Below are positions 45,777 through 57,084 of a stretch of 64,000 nt of DNA, in pieces (within the stretch, counting starts at the first letter, position 1; each line of letters starts with the position of its first letter). This DNA comes from Rachycentron canadum. Its lineage: Eukaryota; Chordata; Actinopteri; Carangiformes; Rachycentridae. The DNA lies in the NCBI GenBank assembly GCA_038496675.1, contig CM076655.1:24016371-24080370 (forward strand), given 5' to 3'. Both the position numbers and the translations under genes were made by a program. Under the pieces are notes generated by a model. The model was not told where the DNA came from, searched no databases, and saw only the letters and a program-made list of their open reading frames with translations.

Positions 45777-46115
45777 AAAGGTGGACGTAGCCTCTGTGAC
45801 ATAACATGCTGGTTTTTTGAAGAGTAGTTTTGATGTTAGCAGCGGGCTGCTCCACTGTTGCCATCTTGGCAGTGCCTGACTCCGTCCTTAACTCCCAGCT
45901 AATCCACACCCGCATTTATGCAGAACTTTAAGTCCTAATAAAACATAAAGTTAGGAAATTAGATTTTGAGACCAAACTGTTTTTTTACCAGGCTGTAAAC
46001 ATATTTATTTCTTATAAACATGTAGGTTTCTGCCGTAAAGTCAGACATTTTAGCATGTAGAGGAAGTGTTTTTGGCATTTCAGCTTCATTTTTCGTCCTC
46101 AGAGGTTGATCCCTG
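45777..46115 (+). mobile_element. family C interspersed repeat, copy 2
   Basis: AAAGGTGGACGTAGCCTCTG start, then CAGCGGGCTGCTCCACTGTT, CATCTTGGCAGTGCCTGACT, CCAGGCTGTAAACATATTTA, TGCCGTAAAGTCAGACATTT and the terminal GAGGTTGATCCCTGG. Same block order as copy 1. The ACTGACTCACTGTTGGAG part is deleted. Confidence 0.75.
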
Positions 46116-46119
46116 GTGA

Positions 46120-46545
46120 CTGCACATGATCCAAATCTATATCCAAACTCGTCATTTTCAGTGTTGGTTGCAGCTCAGAGGTTGTTGTTGTTGTTGTTTC
46201 CTGAAGCAAAGGGGATTTTGAAAATGCTACCAGGCAGGGGAAGAGGAGAGGGGAGGCCTGGAATAGTCGCCCGATGGCAGGATTATACCTCCAGCCTACA
46301 TCTGGTGAGTCAGACACTGAGGCTAATCAGATGGAGCCATTGCTAATGTTAGTAGTTCCACCTGTGCTTTTCCTGCTGTGATAAGTCAAGATGTCTGCTG
46401 TGAAAAAGGTCTGAGGTCTCTCGATGTGAAAGGATTTTTAATTACCCTCTTAACAGAAAGTCAAAAAAGCGATTGCTCTGAAACCATTATAGAAACACAG
46501 CAACTGTTAACGTGACAAAGAAACAGATCCAATCATTTCATAAAA
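46120..46545. other. unannotated stretch
   Basis: (GTT)n patch at about 46181-46199. No other feature. Confidence 0.4.
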
Positions 46546-46548
46546 GTA

Positions 46549-46587
46549 AATAATAGTAGTAATAGTAATAATAATAGTAATAATAAA
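46549..46587. repeat. (TAA/TAG)n trinucleotide repeat
   Basis: TAATAG/TAATAATAG units. Confidence 0.9.
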
Positions 46588-46589
46588 AC

Positions 46590-48000
46590 TAGTCCTGAGG
46601 AAAAATCCAGCCAAAGATCTAAATCATGTGAATCTCTGTCACTCTGCTGTCACGGCTCAGGCCGACAAAATCACAAACACCAGCATAATAATATTAAAAA
46701 AAATAAATAAATTGTTGATGATCAGACAACAGCACATCCATCCCTGACAGATTTTTCCAAACTTAAATAAACGCCTCAGGGTTAAATAACCAGTGTCCTG
46801 CAGCCAGATTTGAGCACGAGCTGCACAAAATGAGTCTGTCAATCAAAAAGACGAATAATTGGATTGTTTTGTGGCTGTTGAAATGTGAGGCTGTTGTTGT
46901 CTGCTTCTGTTAGCGGCTCGTGGCTCAGCGGCATCCAGCCACGCTGCTGCTGCTGTTTCTGCTCTGAAACAAAAGTAATTTATTGGAAGAATCTGAGAGC
47001 TTTGGTTTGGAGGTGTAGACAGAAGAAGGTTTGATCCTCATCAGTGCTACAGGGATGAATCACTGCTCTGAACAATGTCTCCCTCAAACACACTTGTTCT
47101 GCATTTAAGAGAGTTTCACAGAAACACATTTTTTCTTTTTCTTGGTCACAAGAGATTGAAGTGTTTCTGTGCGTCACTTGAAACTCTTCCTAATCTGCCC
47201 TCAGAGGCATTTCCGCAACAAATTAGACCGCCAAGTTTCATGTTTTAATTACAGTTTGCCCTTCAGATCAGGACTCAGTTTAGCAGTCCTCCTGGATTTC
47301 ACACTGTCCAATAATTCCTCTCACTTTCTGTCACACTCACATATTTTTATCCCCGCTGGCAGCGAGGCCGAAGCTGCAAAGTGGCTCTTTCTGTCAGTCG
47401 AACATTTCGGCCCAGAGTGAGACATCTCAACAACCACAGGCTGTGTTTTCTTTTCTTTCTTTCTTTTCTTTTTTTTTTAATTTGCTATAAAAATTCCTGA
47501 CCCCCAGAGGGTGAATTTTAGCCACTATCACTATAAATATTTCTATTTGTCCACAAAAAATATCATAATCTGCTGGTTTTGTTATTGTAAAATCTCTGCT
47601 CACACAGGACAGTTAGAAACGTGCAAACAATGAAACCCATGTAGCTGCTTCAGTCTCAGGGTCCTGGTTTCGTTCTGACTCACCGTCACATTGTCAGGAT
47701 TTAACATGACATTGTGTTTAGGCCCCCATTGACCCTGTATGCATGACAGCTTCATCATGTGCCCAGTCACAAGTGCTGCTATGCTGGATTAAAACCACCA
47801 ACCCTCAGGATCTATGCGTGTAAATGAACCTGTGGTAATTAGATTAATGCCAACTTTATTAAGGAAGAGGGAGGAAAACGACAATTTTCAAATATTTGAC
47901 ACCGATGAAAGTCAAGTGTTCTATATAACACAGACATATAATGGGTAAAATGATAAGTCAATACTGTGACTGAGTGTTTCCACCTTGAACAGCAGTGAAC
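46590..48000. other. unannotated unique stretch
   Basis: No gene or repeat family recognised. T-rich low-complexity patch at 47449-47482. The 46860-46975 and 47160-47420 parts look unique and balanced. Confidence 0.4.
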
Positions 48001-48009
48001 CAATGACAG

Positions 48010-48240
48010 ATTCAGACAGTCAGGGATCCATATGTCACAAACCTAAGGAACCAATCCTGTGAACTTGTGGGGACAGGGGGCGTGACTAAGTAAACCTGAA
48101 ACCTTGTCGGTACAGAGAGCCAGAGTTAGCATTATCACAACTGCTAACACTGTGTCAGCCACTGCCAGTTTTGAGCTAATAAACAACAATCAAATCAACG
48201 TTGCTAACTACGCTAAGTGTTCCTGACTGTCTGTCTGACT
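48010..48240 (+). repeat. family D interspersed repeat, copy 2
   Basis: Direct-orientation match to 10930-11158. Shared landmarks include GATTCAGACAGTCAGGGAT, ACCTTGTCGGTACAGAGAG and AACACTGTGTCAGCCACTGC. It carries an extra CAGAGTTAGCATTATC-type insertion relative to copy 1. Confidence 0.7.
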
Positions 48241-48244
48241 GAGA

Positions 48245-49525
48245 CTCCAACATGGTGGTGCAGGTGGTGGTGGGTGGGGCTTAAGGCCTGATCCAGGTTT
48301 CTCAATCAGGAAGTTAGAGTAGATATGTTTCCAGTCCCGTTTTTTCCACTTTTCATGTGGAGTATTTTTTGAGCTTAAAAAATGTCTGGAGAGGACTTTT
48401 AACTTGTGCATGTTTTAAAACTTCTGCAATAAATGGCCAATTAATGAAATCCAAAAGACAGAAGGTGAATGTGGGAGTTGTGTTGAAGCTGTTCGCAGTG
48501 ACCAGCAGCTAATCCAGCCCTATATCAGCTAAATGAGACACTCAGTCCTATTTGACACAAGTTCTATCTTTTGTGGATCCAATAAAGTTAATTAAATTAA
48601 AAAGAAGTACAAAAAGTAGAAATTGTAAAAGATGAAGACTGAAAAAAGAGACAGATATACACAGAAATCACATACAATAAAGCTCCAATCCCACACATCA
48701 AAGACATTTGTATAATTTGAATTTCAAAAATTAAGACTTTAAAAGATCTGTAGGAGTCATGAAAGGAACAAGAGAAAAACAGGAATTATCATCATTTTAC
48801 ATGAAAATACAATTAAGTCATTTCTGGGACGGTTTCGTTTATTTAACAGGTGTAATTTCTGGGCATGAAAAACCAGAAGGTGAGTCATCTCATTGTGGTC
48901 CAGTGTTTCAAGTCCTTTTGTCGGAAAAGATGCTGAATTAGTTAAAGCAGGAAACAAAACGAACGCCTTCGCCCCACGGGCTGCCAGAACATTCCTCCGC
49001 TGAGCCTTCGCTTGTTGAGACTCTCAATCAGTTCTGGCACAGAGACGTTGCACATATTGGAGTAGGCTGATTGGCTTTCACGTCTTGGCGGTGGAAGAGA
49101 AAAAAAGGGAATGGTTAGTGATTAAATTCACTGGCAGCCTGGGCAACACAACACAACACACACATACTCGTCTGTATTTATATTGTTGGACGGTAATCCT
49201 GTTAATGAAAAATGTGCTGTTTTTCACAGCCACTGGCGTGGAGAGCGCCAACCCTCTCCTGTGGGAAGGGAGGTGGGATGAGTGTTCGTCTGCCAAAATA
49301 AAAAGACACATTAATAAGAAAAGAATGTCGCAATCAACTGAAATTATGTTGTGGACACAAAGCAGAGGAGGCCGCTCGCCTGCTGGTGCACCTGAGTGAT
49401 GAACCTGTTGTTTCTGAGCAGGTGAAGCTCTGATGCCAGGAGGCAGAGCTGAGATCTGAGTGTGTGTGTGTGTTCTCCTGCAGGGATACACCGATCCAGC
49501 ATACTGTTCCAACTGTAGAAGAGGC
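48245..49525. other. unannotated stretch
   Basis: Mostly unique. GGATCCAATAAAGTTAATTA near 48577 resembles a retroelement 3' tail (+). A (CA) patch lies at 49147-49166. 48955-49080 is balanced. No gene recognised. Confidence 0.4.
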
Positions 49526-49530
49526 TCCAA

Positions 49531-49573
<43 letters not shown>
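49531..49573. repeat. (CA)n microsatellite
   Basis: Near-perfect CA run of about 40 bases. Confidence 0.97.
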
Positions 49574-49575
<2 letters not shown>

Positions 49576-49772
49576 TATCAGCAAATCCTAACATGGCACA
49601 AATAGTCCCTGACAAACTGTGGAGCAGCTTCTTCAGGCTGTAGCTGCTTCACTTAGCGTCTGAGCCGCGGGTTTAAAAGACTTCATCTGAACCAAAACTT
49701 TAGTGATTGATGCTGATTTCTAAGTTTAATTTTTTGTCATTTATTCTGTTATACCTATTTTTCAGCAACAAC

Positions 49773-49796
49773 AAAAAAAAAAAAAAAAAAAAAAAA
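49773..49796. repeat. poly-A run (24 A)
   Basis: Homopolymer about 35 bp before the LINE fragment. Confidence 0.95.
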
Positions 49797-49830
49797 GTAA
49801 AATTTCTGCCCCATGTTCACAGTTTTCCAG

Positions 49831-49921
49831 CTCTTCCTGAGGGATCCTGAGGCGTTCCCAGGCCTGTTGATATGAGACATTTTCTCTCCAGCTCGTTCTG
49901 GGTCAACCCCGAGGCCTCCAA
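49831..49921 (-). pseudogene. LINE reverse-transcriptase ORF, C-terminal fragment (dead)
   Basis: Minus-strand translation gives RPRG, a stop, then PRTSWRENVSYQQAWERLRI. This follows the pattern of the C-terminal tail of fish LINE endonuclease/reverse-transcriptase proteins (a G-R-P-x-x-R-W-x-D-Y-V...AWERLGI-type motif, from general knowledge). It has an in-frame stop and only about 30 codons, so it is a relic. The neighbouring LINE sequence at 49960-50215 runs in the opposite orientation. Confidence 0.6.
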
Positions 49922-49959
49922 CCAGTCGGACGAGTCTTGAAGACCTCGATGAATCGCCA

Positions 49960-50215
49960 CCTTAACATAGTTGAGGGACTTCTGTGACTCAGTGATCTTG
50001 TGAGCTATGTTTATGGTCTCCTAAGGTAAATTAGGTCCAGGGGGACAGACCAGACTGAGAGAGATTCAAAAACAACAAATGAAATGCAATCATCTCGCCT
50101 GGATTAGGAAAACCAGAGTACCCTTCTATAGCCAGGCCTGGGAGGCAAACGTCAAAGAGCACAACCCGGAGAAATCACATAGAGCCACCTTGGGAGCCTA
50201 GCTAGTAAATGGGCT
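49960..50215 (+). mobile_element. LINE 5'-region fragment
   Basis: ACATAGTTGAGGGACTTCTG, GTGAGCTATGTTTATGGTCT, ACAGACCAGACTGAGAGAGA, GCCTGGATTAGG and AGCCAGGCCTGGGAGGCAAA follow the order of the region upstream of the endonuclease/RT frame in a widespread fish LINE (known from general experience with fish repeats). It has no coding frame of its own. Confidence 0.5.
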
Positions 50216-50219
50216 TTGG

Positions 50220-50640
50220 GTATGTTAAAAAAGATTAATTAAGAATTAATTATAACTTGTACACACACTCCTTTAACTCCTACGGAAGAAAGCTATTTTG
50301 TTTTGTGTCTCTCCATCTCTGACACTGTTTTAGTTTGATATTATTAGCTCTGAATCTGGCTCGGGATTCAAAAGGTTCAACCAGACTAATTTTATAAGAC
50401 TTAAAACCATCCGGCATTTCACAAAGAAATAACTCCTCTGTTGTTTTTCACTGCAGTGACGAACAATTGTTTTCATATTGATTAATCCGATGCGTTTGTA
50501 CTGCTTTATCTGGAGTTTCACAAAACCTGGTTGTGTGGTTTGTGAAATGTCAGAAAATAGTTGACAAAAAAAAGTTGACATCAAGCTGATGATTTCTCCG
50601 ACCAGATGTCTGACACCCAAAGACGTTATGGGAAGTGTCA
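50220..50640. other. unannotated unique stretch
   Basis: No gene or repeat recognised; a 103-codon minus-strand frame (50330-50641) has no known domain. Confidence 0.4.
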
Positions 50641-50644
50641 CAGA

Positions 50645-51155
50645 CAGCGTTGTAGTCGAGTCATTAAACTCCAGTCAAGTCTCAAGTCCCCAGTGTTGAA
50701 TCTGAGTTTTTTTTTCAGACTTATAAACACTAGATGTTAAATTTATAAGCTGAAGTTTGGAGACTTTTGTTAGAAGCATTTGCTAAGTTTGTTGTAGCAT
50801 GTAATCTAGTAGGAATAAAGTTGTTTTTTTTTAAAAATGGTTCGAGTATCCCAGCGAAACTGCTGTCAGCAAAAATCCATACAGGCCTTGAGTAGAAATT
50901 TTGGTTCAAACTGGTAAAACCCGGCCCACAAGCCCAATTTTGGAAAGTATGACATTATTTTTGGGCTGATGGAAAGTGCTTTTTTAGACAAGTAGGTGGA
51001 GAAGTTTTCAGTTCTGGAGCCAACTTGACTTTATCTCTTGTGAAAGAACAAACTCCATGGCATTGAACTCTGCCCATCTCCAGTGGTTATTTTTTTTAAG
51101 ACTCCAATAGATGAGAAACTGAGCAGTAGTTTAAGTGTTGGTGAAGATGTTCTGA

Positions 51156-51188
<33 letters not shown>

Positions 51189-51372
51189 AAAACACAGCAC
51201 ACAGATGAAACAACTGTCAACATTTCAAATGAAGTTTATTTACTGTGTGAAACACACAGTAGTCCTCATTTCCAGGGTCCGAGTTCGAATGCAGTCAATG
51301 CTCTAAATGCGTTGAGTCAAGAGTCCTGAAAATCAGGACCCGAGTCCTGGACGCAAGTACCACAACACTGCA
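50645..51372. mobile_element. candidate element with imperfect inverted ends
   Basis: The left end CAGCGTTGTAGTCGAGTC (50645-50662) is an imperfect inverse of the right end GACGCAAGTACCACAACACTG (51350-51370). CAAGTC/GAGTC-rich phrases occur just inside both ends. The CAAGTC-rich ends are a known look of a fish interspersed repeat. The interior encodes nothing recognisable and includes an (ATT)n run. Confidence 0.4.
51156..51187. repeat. (ATT)n trinucleotide repeat
   Basis: Perfect ATT run inside the candidate element. Confidence 0.95.
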
Positions 51373-51479
51373 TACAGGACAGAAGCCACTGAACTTTAAT
51401 GATTTATATGATGATTAATTGACTGTCACTTTATTAATTGCATTTGTCTCCTTTTGTTTTATTATGAATTTCATTTGGT

Positions 51480-51740
51480 GCAAATAAAACCAAATGAAAG
51501 AGTTTGCTCCAGTTTCCACTTGTGGCTCCAGTTGAGGTAACATCATGCACTACATCGAGATAGTTCTGGCCGAGATGATCGCACCGTAAAATATTGAACA
51601 TTGGTGCAGCCCAGCCGGGACTCGGAGCAGTGACAAATATCCTGCTCTGAAGTTTCATCAAAATCTGATCAGCAGCATCCGAGATATTGCGTGTGACAGA
51701 CGGAGGGATGGAGGGATGGATGAGTGCCGACCCTCAGTCC
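51480..51740 (+). repeat. fish interspersed repeat with GGA-rich tail
   Basis: CTGAAGTTTCATCAAAATCT, then GATATTGCGTGTGACAGACG and a GGAGGGATGGAGGGATGGAT tail, is the 3' phrase of a common fish repeat. The 5' boundary is uncertain. Confidence 0.45.
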
Positions 51741-51749
51741 CACTGCGGG

Positions 51750-52150
51750 GGGCAACAGTGGTACCAACGGCTAATTAATCAAATTATATGACAGATGGTG
51801 TGGAGGAACTATTTCCCCCACAGGACGCTTTTAGATGAGCCACCAGCCTCGTGGTGAAACTGAGCGTCAGCACTCGACTGAAGCCCTTTTATTCTGTCCA
51901 ATAAGAGAGGGAAGCCTTGGGAGGGGGAAAAAAAAAAGGCCAGCATTAGTGGAGGATTGGAAAAGAGAAAGAAGAGAAGAATGATGGAAAAATATTGCTC
52001 CTTCCCTTTGGATGTGATATGATCGCAGCCTGGTTATATTGCTTTGTGGAATATTGCTGGAGCGCAGAATTAGATTGGGTCTCCCCCTCTGGCTTCCATG
52101 ATAAGGCCTCGGGAAAGCAGCTTTGGATCGATCCGACGGACAAAAACGGG
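51750..52150. promoter_or_regulatory. candidate conserved noncoding block
   Basis: Unique DNA with CTAATTAATCAAATTATATG (51771-51790), TATTCTGTCCAATAAGAGAG (about 51890), and repeated AATATTGCT phrases (51991-51999, 52051-52059). No coding signature that I can defend. Regulatory role inferred. Confidence 0.35.
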
Positions 52151-52159
52151 ACAACAGAA

Positions 52160-53470
52160 ACATAAACAGATTATGGACCTTTGAAATGGCTTCATTTCCA
52201 GGCAGGGGACACACCCACCCGACCCCGCTCCCTGCATCCTCCCTTCCTCTTCCTCCTCTTCTTCCTGCAGCAGGGCCACCTTTAGTGCACCGTCACCACC
52301 CACAAAACCAAATGCATTTGTTCGACCGCATTTAGAATTTGAGTGATGTGATAAATTTGGACATAACTTGAGTTGTCTCCAACAGGCTCAAAATAAAAAA
52401 ATCCAAGGCCAAACTTTTCCAGGTGGCTTCCATTCAGAAATTTACAGTAGCAGCAGAAAGAAAAAGAACAAAAACAAAACATGTTTGGTCCATCAATGTA
52501 ATTTATTTCAGAGGCTGCAATTATGTAAATACCTGCAAAAAAATCTCTGAGTACAAAGTGATTTATTGGTTAAATATTCATAAATTTTGCAGCTCATGGT
52601 TGATACATGAACCTCCCTAGGCCACCAGGGTGCTCCATGGTCATGCATTTTTATGTAACATGTAACATCAATAGGGTCTCAAGAGTAAAACATTAGCTCT
52701 ATGGGCCCCAGTGCATTAATGTGGCCATGATGGCACCAAAAAAATGAAACTAAAGAGAGTGAATATTGACCTCAGATTCATCAGGTGGACACAAGCAGCA
52801 CTTAAAATGAATCTTAATGTGACTGCTGGAGGTGTAACTAAGCAGCTGTTCAAGATGATGATTGGATGGATTACGCTTAGAGCCAACCACTCAAAGCGAT
52901 TTACAATACTAACTCTAATGGTATGAACCATTTCCGGATGAGAGCAGGAACCAGGAGCAACGGAGGATCAAGGCTGGACGTGGCTGGACGGGAGCAGGTA
53001 GGTATCAAAAGCTTACTAACAGAAGCTCAGGTGGCTCAACAATGAACTGGCAGACTGGAGAGAAAGACGTGATGATGAAAGTGATGAAGATGTGGGAGTG
53101 GGAACAGATTGGCAGGAGAGTTGAATGTATGTCAGCCGTTCTCGGCCCAAGACATACACAACATGCAACCAGATGGGGGAGACAGACTGGGGACAAAGAT
53201 TCAACAATAATGAAGAGCAAACACCAGAGAAACAAAAGGGAAAGACAGTGGTGCTGCAGATCCTAATATCTTTGTTAAGTATATGGACGACCACTTGGAT
53301 TTGGGCCCCTGGCTCTCGTCTCTTGGTTTTCAAGGGGTGCAGTCATCTGAAATGCTTACATCCTCACCTCTTTCTCTCTTAGTTTCCTGTAGCATCAAGG
53401 AACAAGACATAAAATCTAAGTGGAAAATGTTAACATTATCCTTTACTTCCAGTTTACTACTTCACCCTCT
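52160..53470. other. unannotated stretch
   Basis: C/T-rich patch 52210-52270; otherwise unique AT-leaning DNA. Frames of 60-105 codons overlap one another on both strands at 53005-53382 but none has a known domain. Confidence 0.4.
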
Positions 53471-53479
53471 CACAGAGAG

Positions 53480-53900
53480 GTGGGGGGCCACAGCTTTGTA
53501 AAGAGAGAGAAGAGAAAGCTTCCAGATTTATAGTGAGGAAAAGGCAGCAGGACAACATCGTCAGAGCTGACAAAACAGATCCAATATTGCAGCTTGCTCT
53601 CTCTAATCTTATGAGTGGACGGGGAACGAGGTGATACTGCAGATAAAAGTAAATCTACTTGGCAGCGAAGATTTGCTGTCCTCATTTGTTTGTTGTGTGT
53701 GAGGCACGAGAGAGTATGAAGAGCCGGAGATCGCTCTGCTCGGAAATTCTCCTCCAATGCACCAGAAAAAACTATACGCACAGGGAGATAAATTAGGACT
53801 GTGGCCATCGTTGTAATGGCAGGATGATGGCTGAATTGTTTTCCTGGGGCAGAGTCGGCTCTTATTTTCCCGGCAGGAAGCTCTTCCACCTGATTAGCGA
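53480..53900. promoter_or_regulatory. candidate conserved noncoding block
   Basis: Unique, balanced. Includes CAGATCCAATATTGCAGCTT (53575-53594), GTGGCCATCGTTGTAATGGC (53801-53820), GATAAATTAGGAC and a CACCTGATTAGCGAGC end. A 139-codon minus-strand frame (53470-53889) covers the block and has no stop for its length. I recognise no domain in it, so noncoding remains the simpler reading. Confidence 0.3.
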
Positions 53901-53904
53901 GCAG

Positions 53905-55090
53905 AAAACCAGCCGAACAGAGTGAGCGAGCCGAGTGTGGGCGACATACAAACAGAACAGAGCTGCTTCTTCCTGCTCAAGGACTCTCACACACACACAT
54001 CACATAGTGCAACAACAACACACCAGAAGAAAAACTGACAGTTAACCAGGTTCACACATACACACAGAGTCAGAATCTGCTCTAACGAGTTCCCCTGGAT
54101 CAAGATCATTGTCACATCCAGCAGAGAGACGTCAATCAGCCTGCTGGGCCCCTGAGATCCTCCACAATACTGCCAACTGTACTCACGCACTGTGATCAGG
54201 ACTACAATACTGCACTAAAGCACTAAGGAAGGTACTCACATTAGTGCATCTGGAACCAGAGATTGTAATTGATCACCTTCAGAGGGCAGATAACAACTTC
54301 TACTGGTAATAACAACTACCTGAGCAAGAAATCAGTCCCCAAGTTGTATTAAACAGGAAAGATGTTTTCTCTGCAACCAAAACTTGGTCACTTGCTGGCA
54401 GCGAGTGGGACCTTCAGCCATCTTTGTCTTTACAATAAAAGAGGTTATAATACGCCCTTTGAGCAGCTACGTCTTCAGGGCAGACTGTAGGCTACAGTGA
54501 GTCACTATCAGAGAGTGACGGGATCGGCCAGGGCTAGCCGGTTATCATCCTAGCTTCAGTAGCATAAAAGACATTATGGAGTTAACAATAATGTCCCATT
54601 AAATACCTTGGAAAAGCTTTACAGTGAGTTTCAGTTTGTGGTTCAGCTGTTTAGCCTAAATTTGTTTTTGTTTTATCTAAAAGCCACTGAGCACTACCTG
54701 CTCAACCAGCAGACAGACTCTGGTGAAAATAGTGACCCATTTAGCAGCTAAAGAGCCTGATGTTTCCCTCAGGAACTGGTGGAGACCCAACACAGAGGTA
54801 AAAAAGGAAACACTGGATCTAAACAACACAACATGAATCGTAATGCTGCTCTGTAGCTGGAAATAAGCGGCTATTCACACATTTGTTACATTATTGAAAG
54901 TCGATATGATAAATGTTGTTTTGCCAACTTGTTCCTGCTGCCACAAAATCAGTTACTGCGGGGTTAAACTACAGTAAGTTACACATCAAATTATTAAATC
55001 TAGCCACTGAAACAATGTCAAAACCCTCATTGTGCTTGTTAAACACTGCAACATTTCAAACCTGCAGTTCAAACTTCAAAGTAGAACCAA
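53905..55090. other. unannotated unique stretch
   Basis: No gene or repeat family recognised. Confidence 0.45.
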
Positions 55091-55096
55091 GGGGCA

Positions 55097-55500
55097 GCCC
55101 ACTGTGACGTCAGCCATTGGTTTGTGAGCTGCCATTTTGAAGCTTTCAGTTTGTAATTTGGGCATTACCGTTGTGATTTTTGTGAAATCTTATGTGGAGG
55201 AGATGGTAGGGAGTGGATCTGACCTGCTCTGTACTCTATCCTGGTTGTTAAACAGGTCGCTGTGGTAGAGTCTTACAATCACATAGTAGCCACGCCCTAA
55301 TATGTGCCCTGCTTTATGGTCTGTTTTCCTCTAAATGGAACTATGATCTAAAAAATAAACATCATGTTGTATTGAAGAGTGAGACCATAAACTCTAAGCT
55401 GATAAATCAAGTCATTAGTAGGACCATTTTCCCATAGAATTCAATACAATATAACTTCTTTTTACAACCAGTGGTGTCGTCCCCTGATGGTCAGTCAGGA
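55097..55500 (-). mobile_element. family A interspersed repeat, copy 9
   Basis: Plus-strand landmarks are CACTGTGACGTCAGCCATTG, GGTTTGTGAGCTGCCATTTT, GATCTGACCTGCTCTGTACT, CACATAGTAGCCACGCCCTA, TTATGGTCTGTTTTCCTCTA and GTGTCGTCCCCTGATGGTCA. Near complete except for the first part of the 5' end. Confidence 0.85.
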
Positions 55501-55504
55501 AAAT

Positions 55505-57075
55505 GGCAGCACCATTTGACACATGTTTGTTACCTTTGGAAACATTTGGACTTTTACTGCTAGAAGTTAAAATAAAGTTGAATGAGTTTGAACAAAGCTG
55601 GAGATTGTCAGGATGGAGAATATCACGGACCGGAAGAGCAGTTTGATGCTTAAAGTCGAACTAAGAGTCCTACGAACTAAGGACTCTACATACTGAGGAC
55701 TGAAAAGATGAGCATAAGCCACATTTCTATCGCCCACAGGAAACGGTGCTTGTGATTTAAACTGACGCTGAAAGCAGCCATTACTCCGTCAGTGCTTGAA
55801 ACTGATCAGGGCTGTGATCGCCTGCTCGCAAAAACCACTGGAAAAAAAAAAACAAAAACGTAAAAGCAAGAAACTACAGGATATAAAAAAAAAAAAAGGT
55901 TGAGGGAGATGAAATTCTCTGTGGTGGATCTAATCCTCGCTCGCTCTGTGTGGCTTTTTGCCAGATCATGAAAGTACAGTTGGAGGCAAAACTGTCTCCC
56001 CCTTAATTGCTCCCTCCTCTCGAACCTAAACTGCCTGTCTGCCGCTTAAACTCCAGGAAAATACTGAAGGTACTTCTGTTCGAGTGATAAAAAGGAAGGA
56101 CGCTGCTGTACCTGCCTCAGGAAGGAAGGATAAACATTTGTGGGCTCTGTGAATTTCAAAGACCTCCATTTTGTTTTTGTTTTTTTTGTTTTTTTTTCTA
56201 ATTTGCATCATTTCAGGTGAGAAAAAAAATCTATAATTGAAAATTCTGAGAAAGGTTTTTTTTTTTTTTTTTTTTTTACTCGTCTCACAGCAGATTTACA
56301 TGCAAATGGCAGAAAACAGCTCTTTTCTCAGGAGATGAAGTTGTACTCGAGAAGCTCCCTCACACACATTCACACTGAGTCACACTCTCTTCCTTTCTTT
56401 TTCTGCCAGAGTCTCAGGCTTGATGCCAGACTCTAACCATCCTTGCAAAAGAAGAAAAAAAAAAAAAAATCACAAACTGAATGAAGAGATGAAATGAACG
56501 TTGCAGCAGTGCGATGTGACACTGTCCGCCCACTGCCATCTCGCCCAGGGTGCCGAGGGGTCCGACAAGCAGCCGGCTCGCTCTCCACACAAACACTCCA
56601 GTGACAGAGGAGTCAGCATCTGCTCCGACCCGTGGAGCTGTCGGGGAGGGGTTTCTCTGTCGGAGCTGGAGGTGAGTCACTGCAGACAGCACCGAGTGAA
56701 CATCACCTGCGAGTACAAACAAACATCAGATGGCGGGAAACGGCCAATGAATTCAGGCTGGAGGACTCAGAGAAGAAGAGGGAGAGGAAAACCTTTTTCC
56801 TTTTTCAAAAAAAAAAAAAAAAAAAATCGCTTCTACACCACGTGAAGTTCAGCAAATTTAAGTGCAGTGTCTAAATTCGGCAGATCATTTGTGATACAAC
56901 AGTCCATATCCCATCATGCTCCGTGGCCTGAGCAGATGCACATGACCCACAATTTGGATCAAGATAGTAAAGAAAAAACAGCAAAGAGGAAAAGTGATGG
57001 CCTTTATTTATTTTTTTTTTTAGACCTGACAAACAAGATGACAAACAAGTTTAAGGTGGTTTAATGCAAGTGTGG
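55505..57075. other. unannotated stretch with homopolymers
   Basis: Poly-A/T runs at 55840-55850, 55886-55897, 56257-56278, 56456-56469, 56807-56826 and 57007-57021. The parts between, especially 55910-56080 and 56500-56770, are unique and balanced and may hold regulatory DNA. A 114-codon plus-strand frame (56501-56845) has no known domain. Confidence 0.4.
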
Positions 57076-57084
57076 GTGAGCGTA

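Noticed and set aside
53470..53889. 139-codon minus-strand frame as a gene
   Set aside because: No domain or splice context recognised; the block is better explained as unique noncoding DNA.
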